Assembly: GCF_051401765.1 (NCBI RefSeq)
Contig: NW_027480464.1
Location: forward strand, 1,860,001 to 1,924,000
DNA from: Calliopsis andreniformis
Taxonomy: Eukaryota > Arthropoda > Insecta > Hymenoptera > Andrenidae
Length of the DNA stretch: 64,000 nt
Direction of reading: 5' to 3'
A program made the position numbers and the translations under genes. The notes under the pieces were generated by a model that saw only the letters and a program-made list of their open reading frames with translations, searched no databases and was not told where the DNA came from. Shown in pieces: positions 39,066 through 52,250 of this stretch; within the stretch, counting starts at the first letter, position 1, and the number at the start of each line of letters is the position of its first letter.

Positions 39066-41180
39066 GCAATTCTGAATCCTCAATCCTGAATCCTCAATCT
39101 TCAGACCTCAGACCTGAACAATCAGGTGTCAATCCTCAATCCTCAATAGAATATCATCAATTCACAGTTTTCAATACTCAATACTCAATCTGCAATCTTC
39201 AAATTTCTATCCACAAACATCAATTCTCTTCACTCAACCCTCAACACACAGTCCCCAATCCTCAATCTTCAATCATCAATCTTCAATCCTCAATTCTCAA
39301 TCCTCAATCGTCAATCCCCAATCCTCAATCTTCAATCCTCAATCCTCGATCCTCAATCCTCAATCCTCAATCTTCAGTCCACAATAATCAATCTTCAATC
39401 CTCAATCCTCAATCCTCAATCCTGAATCCTCAATCCTCAATCCCCAATCTTCAATCCTCAATACTCAGTCTTCAATCCCCAATCCTCATTACTCAATCCT
39501 CAATTCTGATTCTTCAACCCTCAATAACCAATCCTCAATCATAAATCCTCAATCCTCAATCCTCAATTCTCAATCATCAATCCTCAATCCTCAGACCTCA
39601 AACATCAATACTCAACTCTCAGTCCTCGTCCTCAATCCACAACCATCAATCCTCAATCCTCAATCTTCAATCATCAATATTCAATCTTCTGTCCTCAATC
39701 CTCAATCCTGAATCCTCAATCCTCAGTCATCAATGTTCAATCCGCAATACCCAAATCTCAATCTTCAATCCTCAATCCTCAATCCTCAATCCTCAATCCT
39801 CGATCCTCAATCCTCAATCCTCAGTCCTCAAAGCTCAAACCTGAATCCTCAATCCTGAATCCTCAACTTTCAGAACTGAGTCCTCAACAATCAGTTGTCA
39901 ATTCTCAATTATCAATAGAACATAGTCAATTCACAGTTTTCAATACTCAATACTCAATCTGCAATCTTCAAATCTCTATCCACAAACGTCAATTCTCATC
40001 ATTCAACCCTCAACACTCAGTCCCCAATCCTCAATCTTCAACACTCCATCCTCAATCCTCAATCCTCAATTCTCAATCCTCAATCGTCAGGCTTCAATAC
40101 TCAATACCCAATCCTCAGTCTTCAATTTTCAATCCTCAATCCTCAATTCTCAATCCTCAATCCTCAATCCTCAACCCTCAATCCTCAATCCTCAATCCTC
40201 AATCCTCAATCCTCAATCCTCATGCCTCAGACCTCAATCCTCAATCCTCAGTCATCAAACCTCAATCCTGAATCCTCAATCCTGAATCCTCAATTTTCAG
40301 ACCTCAGACCTGAACAATCAGACGTCAATCCTCAATGCTCAATAGAAAATTATCAATTCACAACTTTCAATACTCAATACTCAATCTGCAATCTTCAAAT
40401 TTCTTTCCACAAACATGAATTCTCATCACTCAACCCTCAACACTCAGTCCCCGATCCTCAATTTTCAATCCTCAATCCTCAATCCTCAATCCTCAATCCT
40501 CAAACTTCAATCCTCTATACTCAATCCTCAATCCTCAATCCTCAACCCTCAACACTCAACCCTCAATTTTCAATCCTCAATACTCAATCTTCAATCCTCA
40601 ATCCTCAATCCTCAGTTCTCAATCCTCAATCCTCATTCTACAATCCTCAATACCCAATCCTCAATCTTCAATCCTCAATCCTCAATCCTCAATCCTCAAT
40701 TCTCAATCCTCAATCCTCAGTCCTCAGTCCTCAAAACTCAATCCTCAACCCTGAGCCCTCATTCTCAAACCTCAATCCTCAATTCTCAGTCCTCAGCCCT
40801 CAAACCTCAATCCTCAACCGTCAGACCTCACCCTCAAACCTCAACTATCAATCCTAAATCATCAATCTTCAATCCTCGATACTCAATCTTCAATCCTCAA
40901 TCCTCAGTCCTCAAACCTCAATCCACAACCCTCAATCTTCAACCCTCAATACACAATCTGCAATCCTCAATACCCAATCCTCAATCTTCAATGCTCAATC
41001 CACAATCCTCAGCCCTCAATCATCATTCTTCAATACTCAACACCCAATCCTTAATCTTCAATCCTCAATACTCAATTTTCAATCCCCAATCCTCAATCCT
41101 CAACCCTCAATCCTCAATTTTCAATCCTCAATACTCAATCTTCAATCCTCAATCCTCAATCCTCAGTCCTTAATCCTCAA
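39066..41180 (+). repeat. Higher-order unit Q5, incomplete: a-c-d
   Basis: Anchors lie at 39,149 (a), 39,918 (c) and 40,345 (d). The a core has the features of the second a slot (CTCAAACCGCAATTC, CAGGTGTCAATCC), yet the sequence upstream is that of the first slot. One of the two a cores and 609 bp between them are therefore missing. The c-to-d spacing is 427 bp, one heptad longer than elsewhere. Confidence 0.83.
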
Positions 41181-42826
41181 TCCTCATTGTACAATCCTCA
41201 ATACCCAATCCTCAATCTTCAATCCTCAATCCTCAATCCTCAATTCTCAATCCTCAGTCCTCAATCCTCAATCCTCATTCTTCAATCCTCAATACCCAAT
41301 CGTCAATCTTCATTCCGCAATCCACAATCCTCATCCCTCAATCCTCATTCTTCAATCCTCAACACCCAATCCTCAATCTTCAATCCACAATCCTCAATCC
41401 TCAGACCTCAATCCTCAATCTTCAATCCTCAATACTCAATCTTCAATCCTCAATCCTCGATCCTCAATCCTCAGACCTCAATCCTCAATCTTCAATCCTC
41501 AATACCCAATCCTCAATCCTCAAACTTCAATCCTCAATACTCAATTTTCAATCCCCAATCCTCAATCCTCAACCCTCAATCCTCAATTTTCAATCCTCAA
41601 TACTCAATCTTCAATCCTCAATCCTCAATCCTCAGTCCTTAATCCTCAATCCTCACTATTCAATCCTCAATACCCAATCCTCAATACCCAATCCTCAAAC
41701 TTCAATCCTCAATACTCAATCTGCAATCCTCAACCCTCAATCCTCAATCCTCAATCCTCATTATTCAATCCTCAATACCCAATCCTCAATACCCAATCCT
41801 CAAACTTCAATCCTCAATCCTCAATCCTCAATTCTCAATCCTCAATCCTCAATCCACAGACCTCAATCCTCAACCTTCAATCCTCAATACTCAATCTTCA
41901 ATCCTCAATCCTCAATCCTCAATCCTCAATACTCATTCTTCAATCCTCAACACCCAATCCTCAATCTTCAATCCTCAATACTCAATCTGCAATCCTCAAT
42001 ACTCAATATACAGACCCCAAACATCAACACTCAACCCTCAGTCTTCGTCCACAATCCACAACCCTCAATCCTCGATCCTCAATCTACAAGCATCAATATT
42101 CAGTCTTCAATACTCAATCCTCAATCCTCAATACTCAAACCTCAATCCTCAATACTCAACTATCAATTCTGAATTCTCAATACTCAATAGAATATCCTGA
42201 ATTCTCAGGATTCAATACTCAAACCTTAACCCTCAACCATCAGCCCTCATCCTCAATCCTCAATCCTCAATCCTCAATCCTCAATATACAATCCACAATA
42301 CACAATCTTCAATCCTCAATCCTCAATCCTCAATCCTCAATCCTCAACCCTCAGTCCTCATACTCAATTCTCAATCCTCAATAATCAATCCTCAATACTC
42401 AATCTTCAATCATCAATAATCAATCTCCAATCCTAGATCCTCAATCCCCAATCCTCAATCCTTAATCCTCATTCTTCAATCCTCAATCCTCAATCTTCAA
42501 CACTCGATCCTCAATCCTCAATCCTCAATCCTCAATCTTCAATCCTCAATACTCAATCTTCAATACCCAATCCTCAATCTTCAATCCTCAATCCTCAATC
42601 CTCAATTCTCAATCCTCAATCCTCAATCCTCAATCCTCATTCTTCAATCCTCAATACCCGATCGTCAATCTTCAATCCGCAATCCAAAATCCTCATCCCT
42701 CAATCCTCATTCTTCAATCCTCAACACCCAATCCTCAATCTTCAATCCTCAATCCTCAATCCTCAGACCTCAATCCTCAATCTTCAATCCTCAATACTCA
42801 ATCTTCAATCCCCAATCCTCAATCCT
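39066..42826 (+). repeat. About 3.75-kb copy of 30,027-33,780 (offset 9,039 then 9,046)
   Basis: Cores a and c keep an offset of 9,039 bp. After one heptad gained in the consensus run near 40,200, d (31,299/40,345) and B (33,144/42,190) keep 9,046 bp. Shared private variants include GAAAATTATC, CCCGATCCTCAATTTTC and CCTCAATAATCAATCC. One single-base difference I see is CTCAACTATCAATCC (about 40,842) against CTCAATTATCAATCC. Confidence 0.82.
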
Positions 42827-42940
42827 CAATCCTCAGACCTCAATCCTCAATCTTCAATCCTCAATACTCAATCTTCAATCCTCAATCCTCAATCCTCAAT
42901 CCTCAATCCTCAATACTCATTCTTCAATCCTCAATACCCA
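41180..42940 (+). repeat. Linker with B core at 42,190
   Basis: The same order as at 32.1-33.8 kb: CATTGTACAATCC, CATTCCGCAATCC, a second TCAATTTTCAATCC stretch, CCTCACTATTCAATCC, B leader, B core and CCTAGATCC. Only one B unit is present where the 32-36 kb region has three. The sequence leaves the shared block at about 42,826 after AATCCCCAATCC. Confidence 0.82.
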
Positions 42941-45900
42941 ATCCTCAATCCTCAAACTTCAATCCTCAATACTCAATTTTCAATCCCCAATCCTCAATCC
43001 TCAACCCTCAATCCTCAATTTTCAATCCTCAATACTCAATCTTCAATCCTCAATACTCAATCCTCAGTCCTTAATCCTCAATCCTCATTGTACAATCCTC
43101 AATACCCAATCCTCAATCTTCAATCCTCAATCCTCAATCCTCAATTCTCAATCCTCAGTCCTCAATCCTCAATCCTCATTCTTCAATCCTCAATACCCAA
43201 TCGTCAATCTTCATTCCGCAATCCACAATCCTCATCCCTCAATCCTTATTCTTCAATCCTCAACACCCAATCCTCAATCTTCAATCCTCAATCCTCAATC
43301 GTCAGACCTCAATCCTCAATCTTCAATCCTCAATACTCAATCTGCAATCCTCAACCCTCGATCCTCAATCCTCAATCCTCATTATTCAATCCTCAATACC
43401 CAATCCTCAATACCCAATCCTCAAACTTCAATCCTCAATCCTCAATCCTCAATTCTCAATCCTCAATCCTCAATCCACAGACCTCAATCCTCAACCTTCA
43501 ATCCTCAATACTCAATCTTCAATCCTCAATCCTCAATCCTCATTCTTCAATCCTCAATACCCGATCGTCAATCTTCAATCCGCAATCCACAATCCTCATC
43601 CCTCAATCCTCATTCTTCAATGCTCAACACCCAATCCTCAATCTTCAATCCTCAATCCTCAATCCTCAGACCTCAATCCTCAATCTTCAATCCTCAATAC
43701 TCAATCTTCAATCCCCAATCCTCAATCCTCAATCCTCAGACCTCAATCCTCAATCTTCAATCCTCAATACTCAATCTTCAATCCTCAATCCTCAATCCTC
43801 AATCCTCAATCCTCAATACTCATTCTTCAATCCTCAATACCCAATCCTCAATCTTCAATCCTCAATCCTCAATCCTCAATCCTCAATCTTCAATCCTCAA
43901 TCTTCAGTCCTCAAACCTCAATTCTGAATCCTCAATCCTGAATCCTCAATCTTCAGACCTCAGACCTGAACAATCAGGTGTCAGTCCTCAATCCTCAATA
44001 GAATATCATCAATTCACAGTTTTCAATACTCAATACTCAATCTGCAATCTTCAAATTTCTATCTATAAACATCAATTCTCTTCACTCAACCATCAACACA
44101 CAGTCCCCAATCCTCAATCTTCAATCATCAATCCTCAATCCTCAATTCTCAATCCTCAATCGTCAATCCCCAATCCTCAAACTTCAATCCTCAATCCTCG
44201 ATCCTCAATCCTCAATCCTCAATCTTCAGTCCACAATAATCAATCTTCAATCCTCAATCCTCAATCCTCAATCCTGAATCCTCAATCCTCAATCCCCAAT
44301 CTTCAATCCTCAATACTCAGTCTTCAATCCCCAATCCTCAATACTCAATCCTCAATCCTGATTCTTCAACCCTCAATACCCAATCCTCAATCATAAATCC
44401 TCAATCCTCAATCCTCAATTCTCAATACTCATTCTTCAATCCTCAATACCCAATCCTCAATCTTCAATCCTCAATCCTCAATCCTCAATCCTCAATCTTC
44501 AATCCTCAATCTTCAGTCCTCAAACCGCAATTCTGAATCCTCAATCCTGAATCCTCAATCTTCAGACCTCAGACCTGAACAATCAGGTGTCAATCCTCAA
44601 TCCTCAATAGAATATCATCAATTCACAGTTTTCAATACTCAATACTCAATCTGCAATCTTCAAATTTCTATCCACAAACATCAATTCTCTTCACTCAACC
44701 CTCAACACACAGTCCCCAATCCTCAATCTTCAATCATCAATCTTCAATCCTCAATTCTCAATCCTCAATCGTCAATCCCCAATCCTCAATCTTCAATCCT
44801 CAATCCTCGATCCTCAATCCTCAATCCTCAATCTTCAGTCCACAATAATCAATCTTCAATCCTCAATCCTCAATCCTCAATCCTGAATCCTCAATCCTCA
44901 ATCCCCAATCTTCAATCCTCAATACTCAGTCTTCAATCCCCAATCCTCAATACTCAATCCTCAATTCTGATTCTTCAACCCTCAATAACCAATCCTCAAT
45001 CATAAATCCTCAATCCTCAATCCTCAATTCTCAATCATCAATCCTCAATCCTCAGACCTCAAACATCAATACTCAACTCTCAGTCCTCGTCCTCAATCCA
45101 CAACCATCAATCCTCAATCCTCAATCTTCAATCGTCAATATTCAATCTTCTGTCCTCAATCCTCAATCCTGAATCCTCAATCCTCAGTCATCAATGTTCA
45201 ATCCGCAATACCCAAATCTCAATCTTCAATCCTCAATCCTCAATCCTCAATCCTCAATCCTCGATCCTCAATCCTCAATCCTCAGTCCTCAAAGCTCAAA
45301 CCTGAATCCTCAATCCTGAATCCTCAACTTTCAGAACTGAGTCCTCAACAATCAGTTGTCAATTCTCAATTATCAATAGAACATAGTCAATTCACAGTTT
45401 TCAATACTCAATACTCAATCTGCAATCTTCAAATCTCTATCCACAAACGTCAATTCTCATCATTCAACCCTCAACACTCAGTCCCCAATCCTCAATCTTC
45501 AACACTCCATCCTCAATCCTCAATCCTCAATTCTCAATCCTCAATCGTCAGGCTTCAATACTCAATACCCAATCCTCAGTCTTCAATTTTCAATCCTCAA
45601 TCCTCAATTCTCAATCCTCAATCCTCAATCCTCAACCCTCAATCCTCAATCCTCAATCCTCAATCCTCAATCCTCATGCCTCAGTCCTCAATCCTCAATC
45701 CTCAGTCATCAAACCTCAATCCTGAATCCTCAATCCTGAATCCTCAATTTTCAGACCTCAGACCTGAACAATCAGACGTCAATCCTCAATGCTCAATAGA
45801 ATATTATCAATTCACAACTTTCAATACTAAATACTCAATCTGCAATCTTCAAATTTCTTTCCACAAACATGAATTCTCATCACTCAACCCTCAACACTCA

Positions 45901-46640
45901 GTCCCCGATCCTCAATTTTCAATCCTCAATCCTCAATCCTCAATCCTCAATCCTCAAACTTCAATCCTCTATTCTCAATCCTCAATCCTCAATCCTCAAC
46001 CCTCAACACTCAACCCTCAATTTTGAATCCTCAATACTCAATCTTCAATCCTCAATCCTCAATCCTCAGTTCTCAATCCTCAATCCTCATTCTACAATCC
46101 TCAATACCCAATCCTCAATCTTCAATCCTCAATCCTCAATCCTCAATCCTCAATTCTCAATCCTCAATCCTCAGTCCTCAGTCCTCAAAACTCAATCCTC
46201 AACCCTGAGCCCTCATTCTCAAACCTCAATCCTCAATTCTCAGTCCTCAGCCCTCAAACCTCAATCCTCAACCGACAGACCTCACCCTCAAACCTCAATT
46301 ATCAATCCTAAATCATCAATCTTCAATCCTCGATACTCAATCTTCAATCCTCAATCCTCAGTCCTCAAACCTCAATCCACAACCCTCAATCTTCAACCCT
46401 CAATACACAATCTGCAATCCTCAATACCCAATCCTCAATCTTCAATGCTCAATCCACAATCCTCAGCCCTCAATCATCATTCTTCAATACTCAACACCCA
46501 ATCCTTAATCTTCAATCCTCAATACTCAATTTTCAATCCCCAATCCTCAATCCTCAACCCTCAATCCTCAATTTTCAATCCTCAATACTCAATCTTCAAT
46601 CCTCAATCCTCAATCCTCAGTCCTTAATCCTCAATCCTCA
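42940..46640 (+). repeat. Higher-order unit Q6: A cores a-a-c-d
   Basis: Offset-14,500 copy of 28.44-32.14 kb, with anchors at 44,001, 44,610, 45,379 and 45,799. Single-base differences include TCAATACTAAATACTC in the d core (about 45,827), CAATTTTGAATCC (46,018) and CAACCGACAGACC (46,268). It keeps the normal GAATATTATC d core where the 31.3 and 40.3 kb copies read GAAAATTATC. Confidence 0.84.
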
Positions 46641-48400
46641 TTGTACAATCCTCAATACCCAATCCTCAATCTTCAATCCTCAATCCTCAATCCTCAATTC
46701 TCAATCCTCAGTCCTCAATCCTCAATCCTCATTCTTCAATCCTCAATACCCAATCGTCAATCTTCATTCCGCAATCCACAATCCTCATCCCTCAATCCTC
46801 ATTCTTCAATCCTCAACACCCAATCCTCAATCTTCAATCCACAATCCTCAATCCTCAGACCTCAATCCTCAATCTTCAATCCTCAATACTCAATCTTCTA
46901 TCCTCAATCCTCGATCCTCAATCCTCAGACCTCAATCCTCAATCTTCAATCCTCAATACTCAATCTTCAATCCTCAATCCTCAATCCTCAATCCTCAATC
47001 CTCAATACTCATTCTTCAATCCTCAATACCCTATCCTCAATCTTCAATCCTCAATCCTCAATCCTCAATCCTCAATCTTCAACCCTCAATCTTCAATCCT
47101 CAATCCTCAATCGCCAGTCTTCAATCCTCAATACTCAATCTTCAATCGTCAGTCCTCACTCCTCAATCTTCAATCCTCAATCCTCAATCCTCAATCCTCA
47201 ATCCTCGATCCTCAATCATCAATCCTCAGTCCTCAAAACTCAAACCTGAATCCTCAATCCTGAATCCTCAACCTTCAGAACTCAGTCCTCAACAATCAGT
47301 TGTCAATTCTCAATTATCAATAGAATATAATCAATTCACAGTTTTCAATACTCAATACTCAATCTGCAATCTTCAAGTATCTATCCACAAACATCAATTC
47401 TCATCATTCAACCCTCAACACTCAGTCCCCAATCCTCAATCTTCAACACACAATCCTCAATCCTCAATTCTCAATCCTCAATCTTCAATCCTCAATACTC
47501 TATTTTCAATCCTCAATCTTCAATCCTCAATCCTCAATCCTCAATCCTCAATCCTCGATCCTCAATCCTCAATCCTCAGTCCTCAAAACTCAAACCTGAA
47601 TCCTCAATCCTGAATCCTCAACCTTCAGAACTCAGTCCTCAACAATCAGTTGTCAATTCTCAATTATCAATAGAATATAATCAATTCACAGTTTTCAATA
47701 CTCAATACTCAATTTGCAATCTTCATGTCTCTATCCACAAACATCAATTCTCATCATTCAACCCTCAACACTCAGTCCCCAATCCTCAATCTTCAACACT
47801 CGATCCTCAATCCTCAATCCTCAATCCTCAATCTTCAATCCTCAATACTCAATCTTCAATACCCAATCCTCAATCTTCAGTACTCAATCCTCAATCCTCA
47901 ATTCTCAATCCTCAATCCTCAATCCTCAATCCTCATTCTTCAATCCTCAATACCCAATCGTCAATCTTCAATCCGCAATCCACAATCCTCATCCCTCAAT
48001 CCTCATTCTTCAATCCTCAACACCCAATCCTCAATCTTCAATCCTCAATCCTCAATCCTCAGAACTCAATCCTCAATCTTCAATCCTCAATACTCAATCT
48101 TCAATCCTCAATCCTCAATCCTCAATCCTCAGACCTCAATCCTCAATCTTCAACCCTCAATACTCAATCTTCTATCCTCAATCCTCAATCCTCAATCCTC
48201 AATCCTCAATACTCATTCTTCAATCCTCAATACCCAATCCTCAATCTTCAATCCTCAATCCTCAATCCTCAATCCTCAACCCTCAATCCTCAATCTTCAA
48301 TCCTCAATACTCAATCTTCAATCCTCCATTCTCAATCCTTAATCCTCAATCCTCAATCCTCAATCGTCAGGTTTCAATCCTCAATACTCAATCTTCAATC
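46640..48400 (+). repeat. Linker, then A cores b-b
   Basis: The linker (CATTGTACAATCC near 46,639) passes through CCCTATCCTCAATC heptads into b cores at 47,323 and 47,673, 350 bp apart. This b-b block matches 8.9-9.8 kb (offset 38,401) and 21.0-21.9 kb (offset 26,313). No c core follows. The sequence instead continues to CCTCCATTCTCAATCC and TCGTCAGGTTTC near 48,325-48,372, resembling 2,770-2,822. Confidence 0.8.
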
Positions 48401-49130
48401 CTCAATCCTCAATCCTCATTCCTCAATCCTCATTCTTCAGTCCTCAATCCTCAATCCTCAACCCTCAATCCTCAATGTTCAATCCTCAATACCCAATCCT
48501 CAGTCTTCAATCCTCAATCCTCAATCCTCAACCTTCAATCCTCAATCCTCAGCCCTCAAACCTCAATTCTGAATCCTCAATCCTGAATCCTCAATCTTCA
48601 GCCCTCAGTCCTCAACAATCAGTTGTCATGCCTCAATCCTCAATAGAATATCCTCAATTCACAGCTTTCGATACTCAATACTCAATCTGCAATCTTCCAA
48701 CATGTATCCACAAACATCAATTTTCACCACTCAACCCCCAGCACTCATTCCTCAATGTTCAATCCTCAATCCTCAACCCTCAATCTTCGATCCTCAATAC
48801 TGAATCTTCAATCCTTAATCCTCAATCCTCAATCCTCAATCCTCAACCCACATTCTTCAATCCTCAATACCCAATCCTCAATCTTCAATCCTCAATCCTC
48901 AATCTTCAATCCTCAATCCTCAATTCTCACTCCTCAATACTCAATCCTCAATCGTCAGTCCTCAATCCCCAATCCTCAATCTTCAATCCTCAAAACTCAA
49001 ACCTGAATCCTCAATCCTGAATCCTCAACCTTCAGAACTCAGTCCTCAACAATCAGTTGTCATTTCTCAATTATCAATAGAATATAATCAATTCACAGTT
49101 TTCAGTCCTCAATCCTCAATCCGCAGTCCT
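48400..49130 (+). repeat. Unique A core variant (48,646) and truncated b core (49,080)
   Basis: The core at 48,646 reads GAATATCCTCAATTCACAG and later CTTCCAACATGTATCCAC and TTTTCACCACTC, unlike any other A copy here. AATATCC is otherwise typical of core B, while CAATTCACAG is typical of core A, so it looks intermediate. It is followed by a b core cut short at CAGTTTTCAGTCC. Confidence 0.75.
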
Positions 49131-50520
49131 CATTCCTCAATCCTCAATACCCAATCCTCAATATTCAATCCTCAATCCTCAATCCTCAATTCTCAATCCT
49201 CAATCCTCAGTCCTCAGTCCTCAAACCTCAATCCTCAACTCTCAGCCCTCATTCTCAATCCTCAATCCTCAATTCTCAGTCCTCAGCCCTCAAACCTCAA
49301 TCCTCAACCCTCAGACCTCACCCTCATACCTCAATTATCAATCCTAAATCCTCAATCTTCAATCCTCAATACTCAATCTTGAATCCTCAATCCTCAGTCC
49401 TCAAACCTCATTCTTCGATCCTCAACACCCAATGCTCAATCATCAATCCACAATACTCAATTTTCAATCCCCAATCCTCAATCCTCAACCCTCAATCCTC
49501 AATCCTCAATCCTCAATCCTCAATCCTCATGCCTCAGTCCTCAATCCTCAATCCTCAGTCATCAAACCGCAATCCTGAATCCTCAATCCTGAATACTCAA
49601 TCTTCAGACCTCAGACCTGAACAATCAGACGTCAATCCTCAATGCTCAATAGAATATTATCAATTCACAGCTTTCAATACTCAATACTCAATCTGCAATC
49701 TTCAAATTTCTTTACACAAACATGAATTCTCATCACTCAACCCTCAACACTCAGTCCCCAATCCTCAATTTTCAATCCTCAATCCTCAATCCTCAATCCT
49801 CGATCCTCAGTCATCAATCCTCAGTCCTCAAAACTCAAACCTGAATCCTCAATCCTGATTCCTCAACCTTCAGAACTCAGTCCTCAACAATCAGTTGTCA
49901 ATTCTCAATTATCAATAGAATATAATCAATTCACAGCTTTCAATACTCAATACTCAATCTGCAATCTTCAAGTATCTATCCACAAACATCAATTCTCATC
50001 ATTCAACCCTCAACACTCAGTCCCCAATCCTCAATCTTCAACACACAATCCTCAATCCTCAATTCTCAATCCTCGATCTTCAATCCTCAATACTCTATTT
50101 TCAATCCTCAATCTTCAATCCTCAATCCTCAATACTCAAACCTCAATCCTCGATCCTCAGTCATCAATCCTCAATACTCAAACCTCAATCCTCAATACTC
50201 AACTATCAATTCTCAATTCTCAATACTCAATAGAATATCCTGAATTCTCAGGATTCGATACTCAAACCTTAACCCTCAACCATCAGCCCTCATCCTCAAT
50301 CCTCAATCCTCAATCCTCAATCCTCAATCCTCAATATTCAATCCACAATACACAATCTTCAATCCTCAACCCTCAATCCTCAATCCTCAATCCTTTACCC
50401 TCAGTCCTCATACTCAATTCTCAATCCTCAATCCTCAATCCTCAATACTCAATCTTCAATCATCAATAATCAATCTCCAATCCTAGATCCTCAATCCCCA
50501 ATCCTCAATCCTTAATCCTC
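49130..50520 (+). repeat. Transition zone: A cores d and b, B core
   Basis: Anchors lie at 49,652 (d, with CAGCTTTC), 49,918 (b) and 50,233 (B). The three different cores lie within about 580 bp, far closer than elsewhere, implying deletions between modules. Core B reads AGGATTCGATACTC, a private change. It ends with the CCTAGATCC heptads near 50,480. Confidence 0.78.
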
Positions 50521-51310
50521 ATTCCTCAATCCTCAATCCTCAATCCTCAATCCTCAATCCTCAATACTCATTCCTCAATCCTCAATACTCAATCCTCAAA
50601 CCTCAATCTTCAATCCTCAATACTCAATCTTCAATCCTCCGTCCTCAATCCTCAATCCTGAATCCTCAATCCTCAATCGTCAGGCTTCAATCCTCAATAC
50701 TCAATTTCCAATCCTCAGTCCTCAATCCTCAATCCTCAGTCCTCAGTCCTCAAACCTCAATCCTCAACCCTCAGCCCTCATTCTCAATCCTCAATCCTCA
50801 ATTCTCAGACCTAAGCCCTCAAACCTCAATCCTCAACGCTCACACCTCACCATCAAACCTCAATTATCAATCCTAAATCCTCAATCTTCAATCCTCAATA
50901 CTCAATCTTCAATCCTCAATCCTCAGTCTTCAAACCTCAACCCACAACCCTCAATCTTCAATCCTCAATACACAATCTGCAATCCTCAATACCCAATCCT
51001 CAATCTTCAATGCTCAATCCACAATCCTCAGCCCTCAATCCTCATTCTTCAATACTCAACACCCAATCCTCAATCTTCAATCCTCAATACTCAATTTGCA
51101 ATCCCCAATCCTCAATCCTCAACCCTCAATCCTCAATTTTCAATCCTCAATACTCAATCTTCAATCCTCAATCCTCAATCCTCAATCCTCAATCCTCGAT
51201 CCTCACTCCTCAATCCTCAAACCTCAATCTTCAGTCCTCAATACTCAATCTGCAATCCTCAATACACAATCTTCAATCCTCAATCCTCAATCCTCAATCC
51301 TCAATCCTCA
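50520..51310 (+). repeat. Linker at the start of the right-hand subfamily
   Basis: Heptad linker without A or B core. It holds a diverged d tail (CAGACCTAAGCCCTC, CAACGCTCACACCTCACC near 50,805-50,850), the ACACAATCTGC stretch and a TCAATGCTCAATCC near 51,010. From here on the array differs in variant order from the left 50 kb. Confidence 0.75.
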
Positions 51311-52250
51311 ATCCTCATGCCTCAATCCTCAATCCTCAATCCTCAGTCATCAAACCTCAATCCTGAATCCTCAATCCTGAATCCTCAATCTTCAGACCTC
51401 AGGCCTGAACAATCAGATGTCAATCCTCAATCCTCAATAGAATATCATCAATTCACAGTTTTCAATACTCAATACTCAATCTTCAATCCTCAATCCTCAA
51501 TCCTCAATCCTCAATCCTCAATCGTCATTCTTCAATCCTCAATACTCAATCTTCAATCCTCAATCCTCAATCCTCAATCCTCAAACCTCATTCTACAATC
51601 CTCAATACCCAACCCTCAAACTTCAATCCTCAATCCTCAATCCTCAATACTCAATCCTCAATCCTCAAACCTCAGTCCTCAAACCTCAATCCTCAACCCT
51701 CAGCCCTCATCCTCAATCCTCGATCCTAAATTCTCAATCCTCAAACCTCAAACCTCAATCCTCAACCGTCAGTCCTTGTCCTCAATCCTCAACCCTCAAT
51801 CCTCAATCCTCAGTCCTCAATATTCAATCCTCAATACTCAATATTCAATCCTCAATCCTCAATCCTCAATCCTCAATCCTCAATCTTCAATCCCCAATAA
51901 TCAATCTTCAATCCTCAATCCTCAATCCTCAATCCTGAATCCTCAATTCTCAATCCTCAAATCTCAATCCCCAATCCTCAGTCCTCAGTCCTCAAACCTC
52001 AATCCTCAACCCTCTGCCCTCATCATCAATTCTCAATCCTCAATCCTCAATCCTCAATCTTCAATCCTCAATACTCAATCTTCAATAATCAATCCTCAAT
52101 TCTCAATCCTCAATCATCATTCTTCAATCCTCAATACCCAATCCTCAATCCTCAATCCTCAATCCTCAATCCTCAATCCTCAGTTCTCAAACCTCAATCG
52201 CCAATCCTCAGCCCCCATCCTCAATTCTCAATCCTCATTCTTCAATCATC
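51310..52250 (+). repeat. Right-subfamily unit with truncated a core (51,440)
   Basis: Starts with CTCATGCCTCAATCC. The a core is preceded by CAGGCCTGAACAATCAGATG and stops after AATACTCAATACTCAATC, losing the AAATTTCTATCC half. The unit recurs at 56.56 kb (offset 5,246) and at 61.79 kb (offset 10,469), with a shortened version at 61.05 kb. Confidence 0.82.

Noticed and set aside
27100..46900. Assembly duplication artefact as the explanation for near-identical blocks
   Set aside because: Not excluded, but the copies carry distinct single-base changes and different junctions, which favours real copies; raw reads would settle it.
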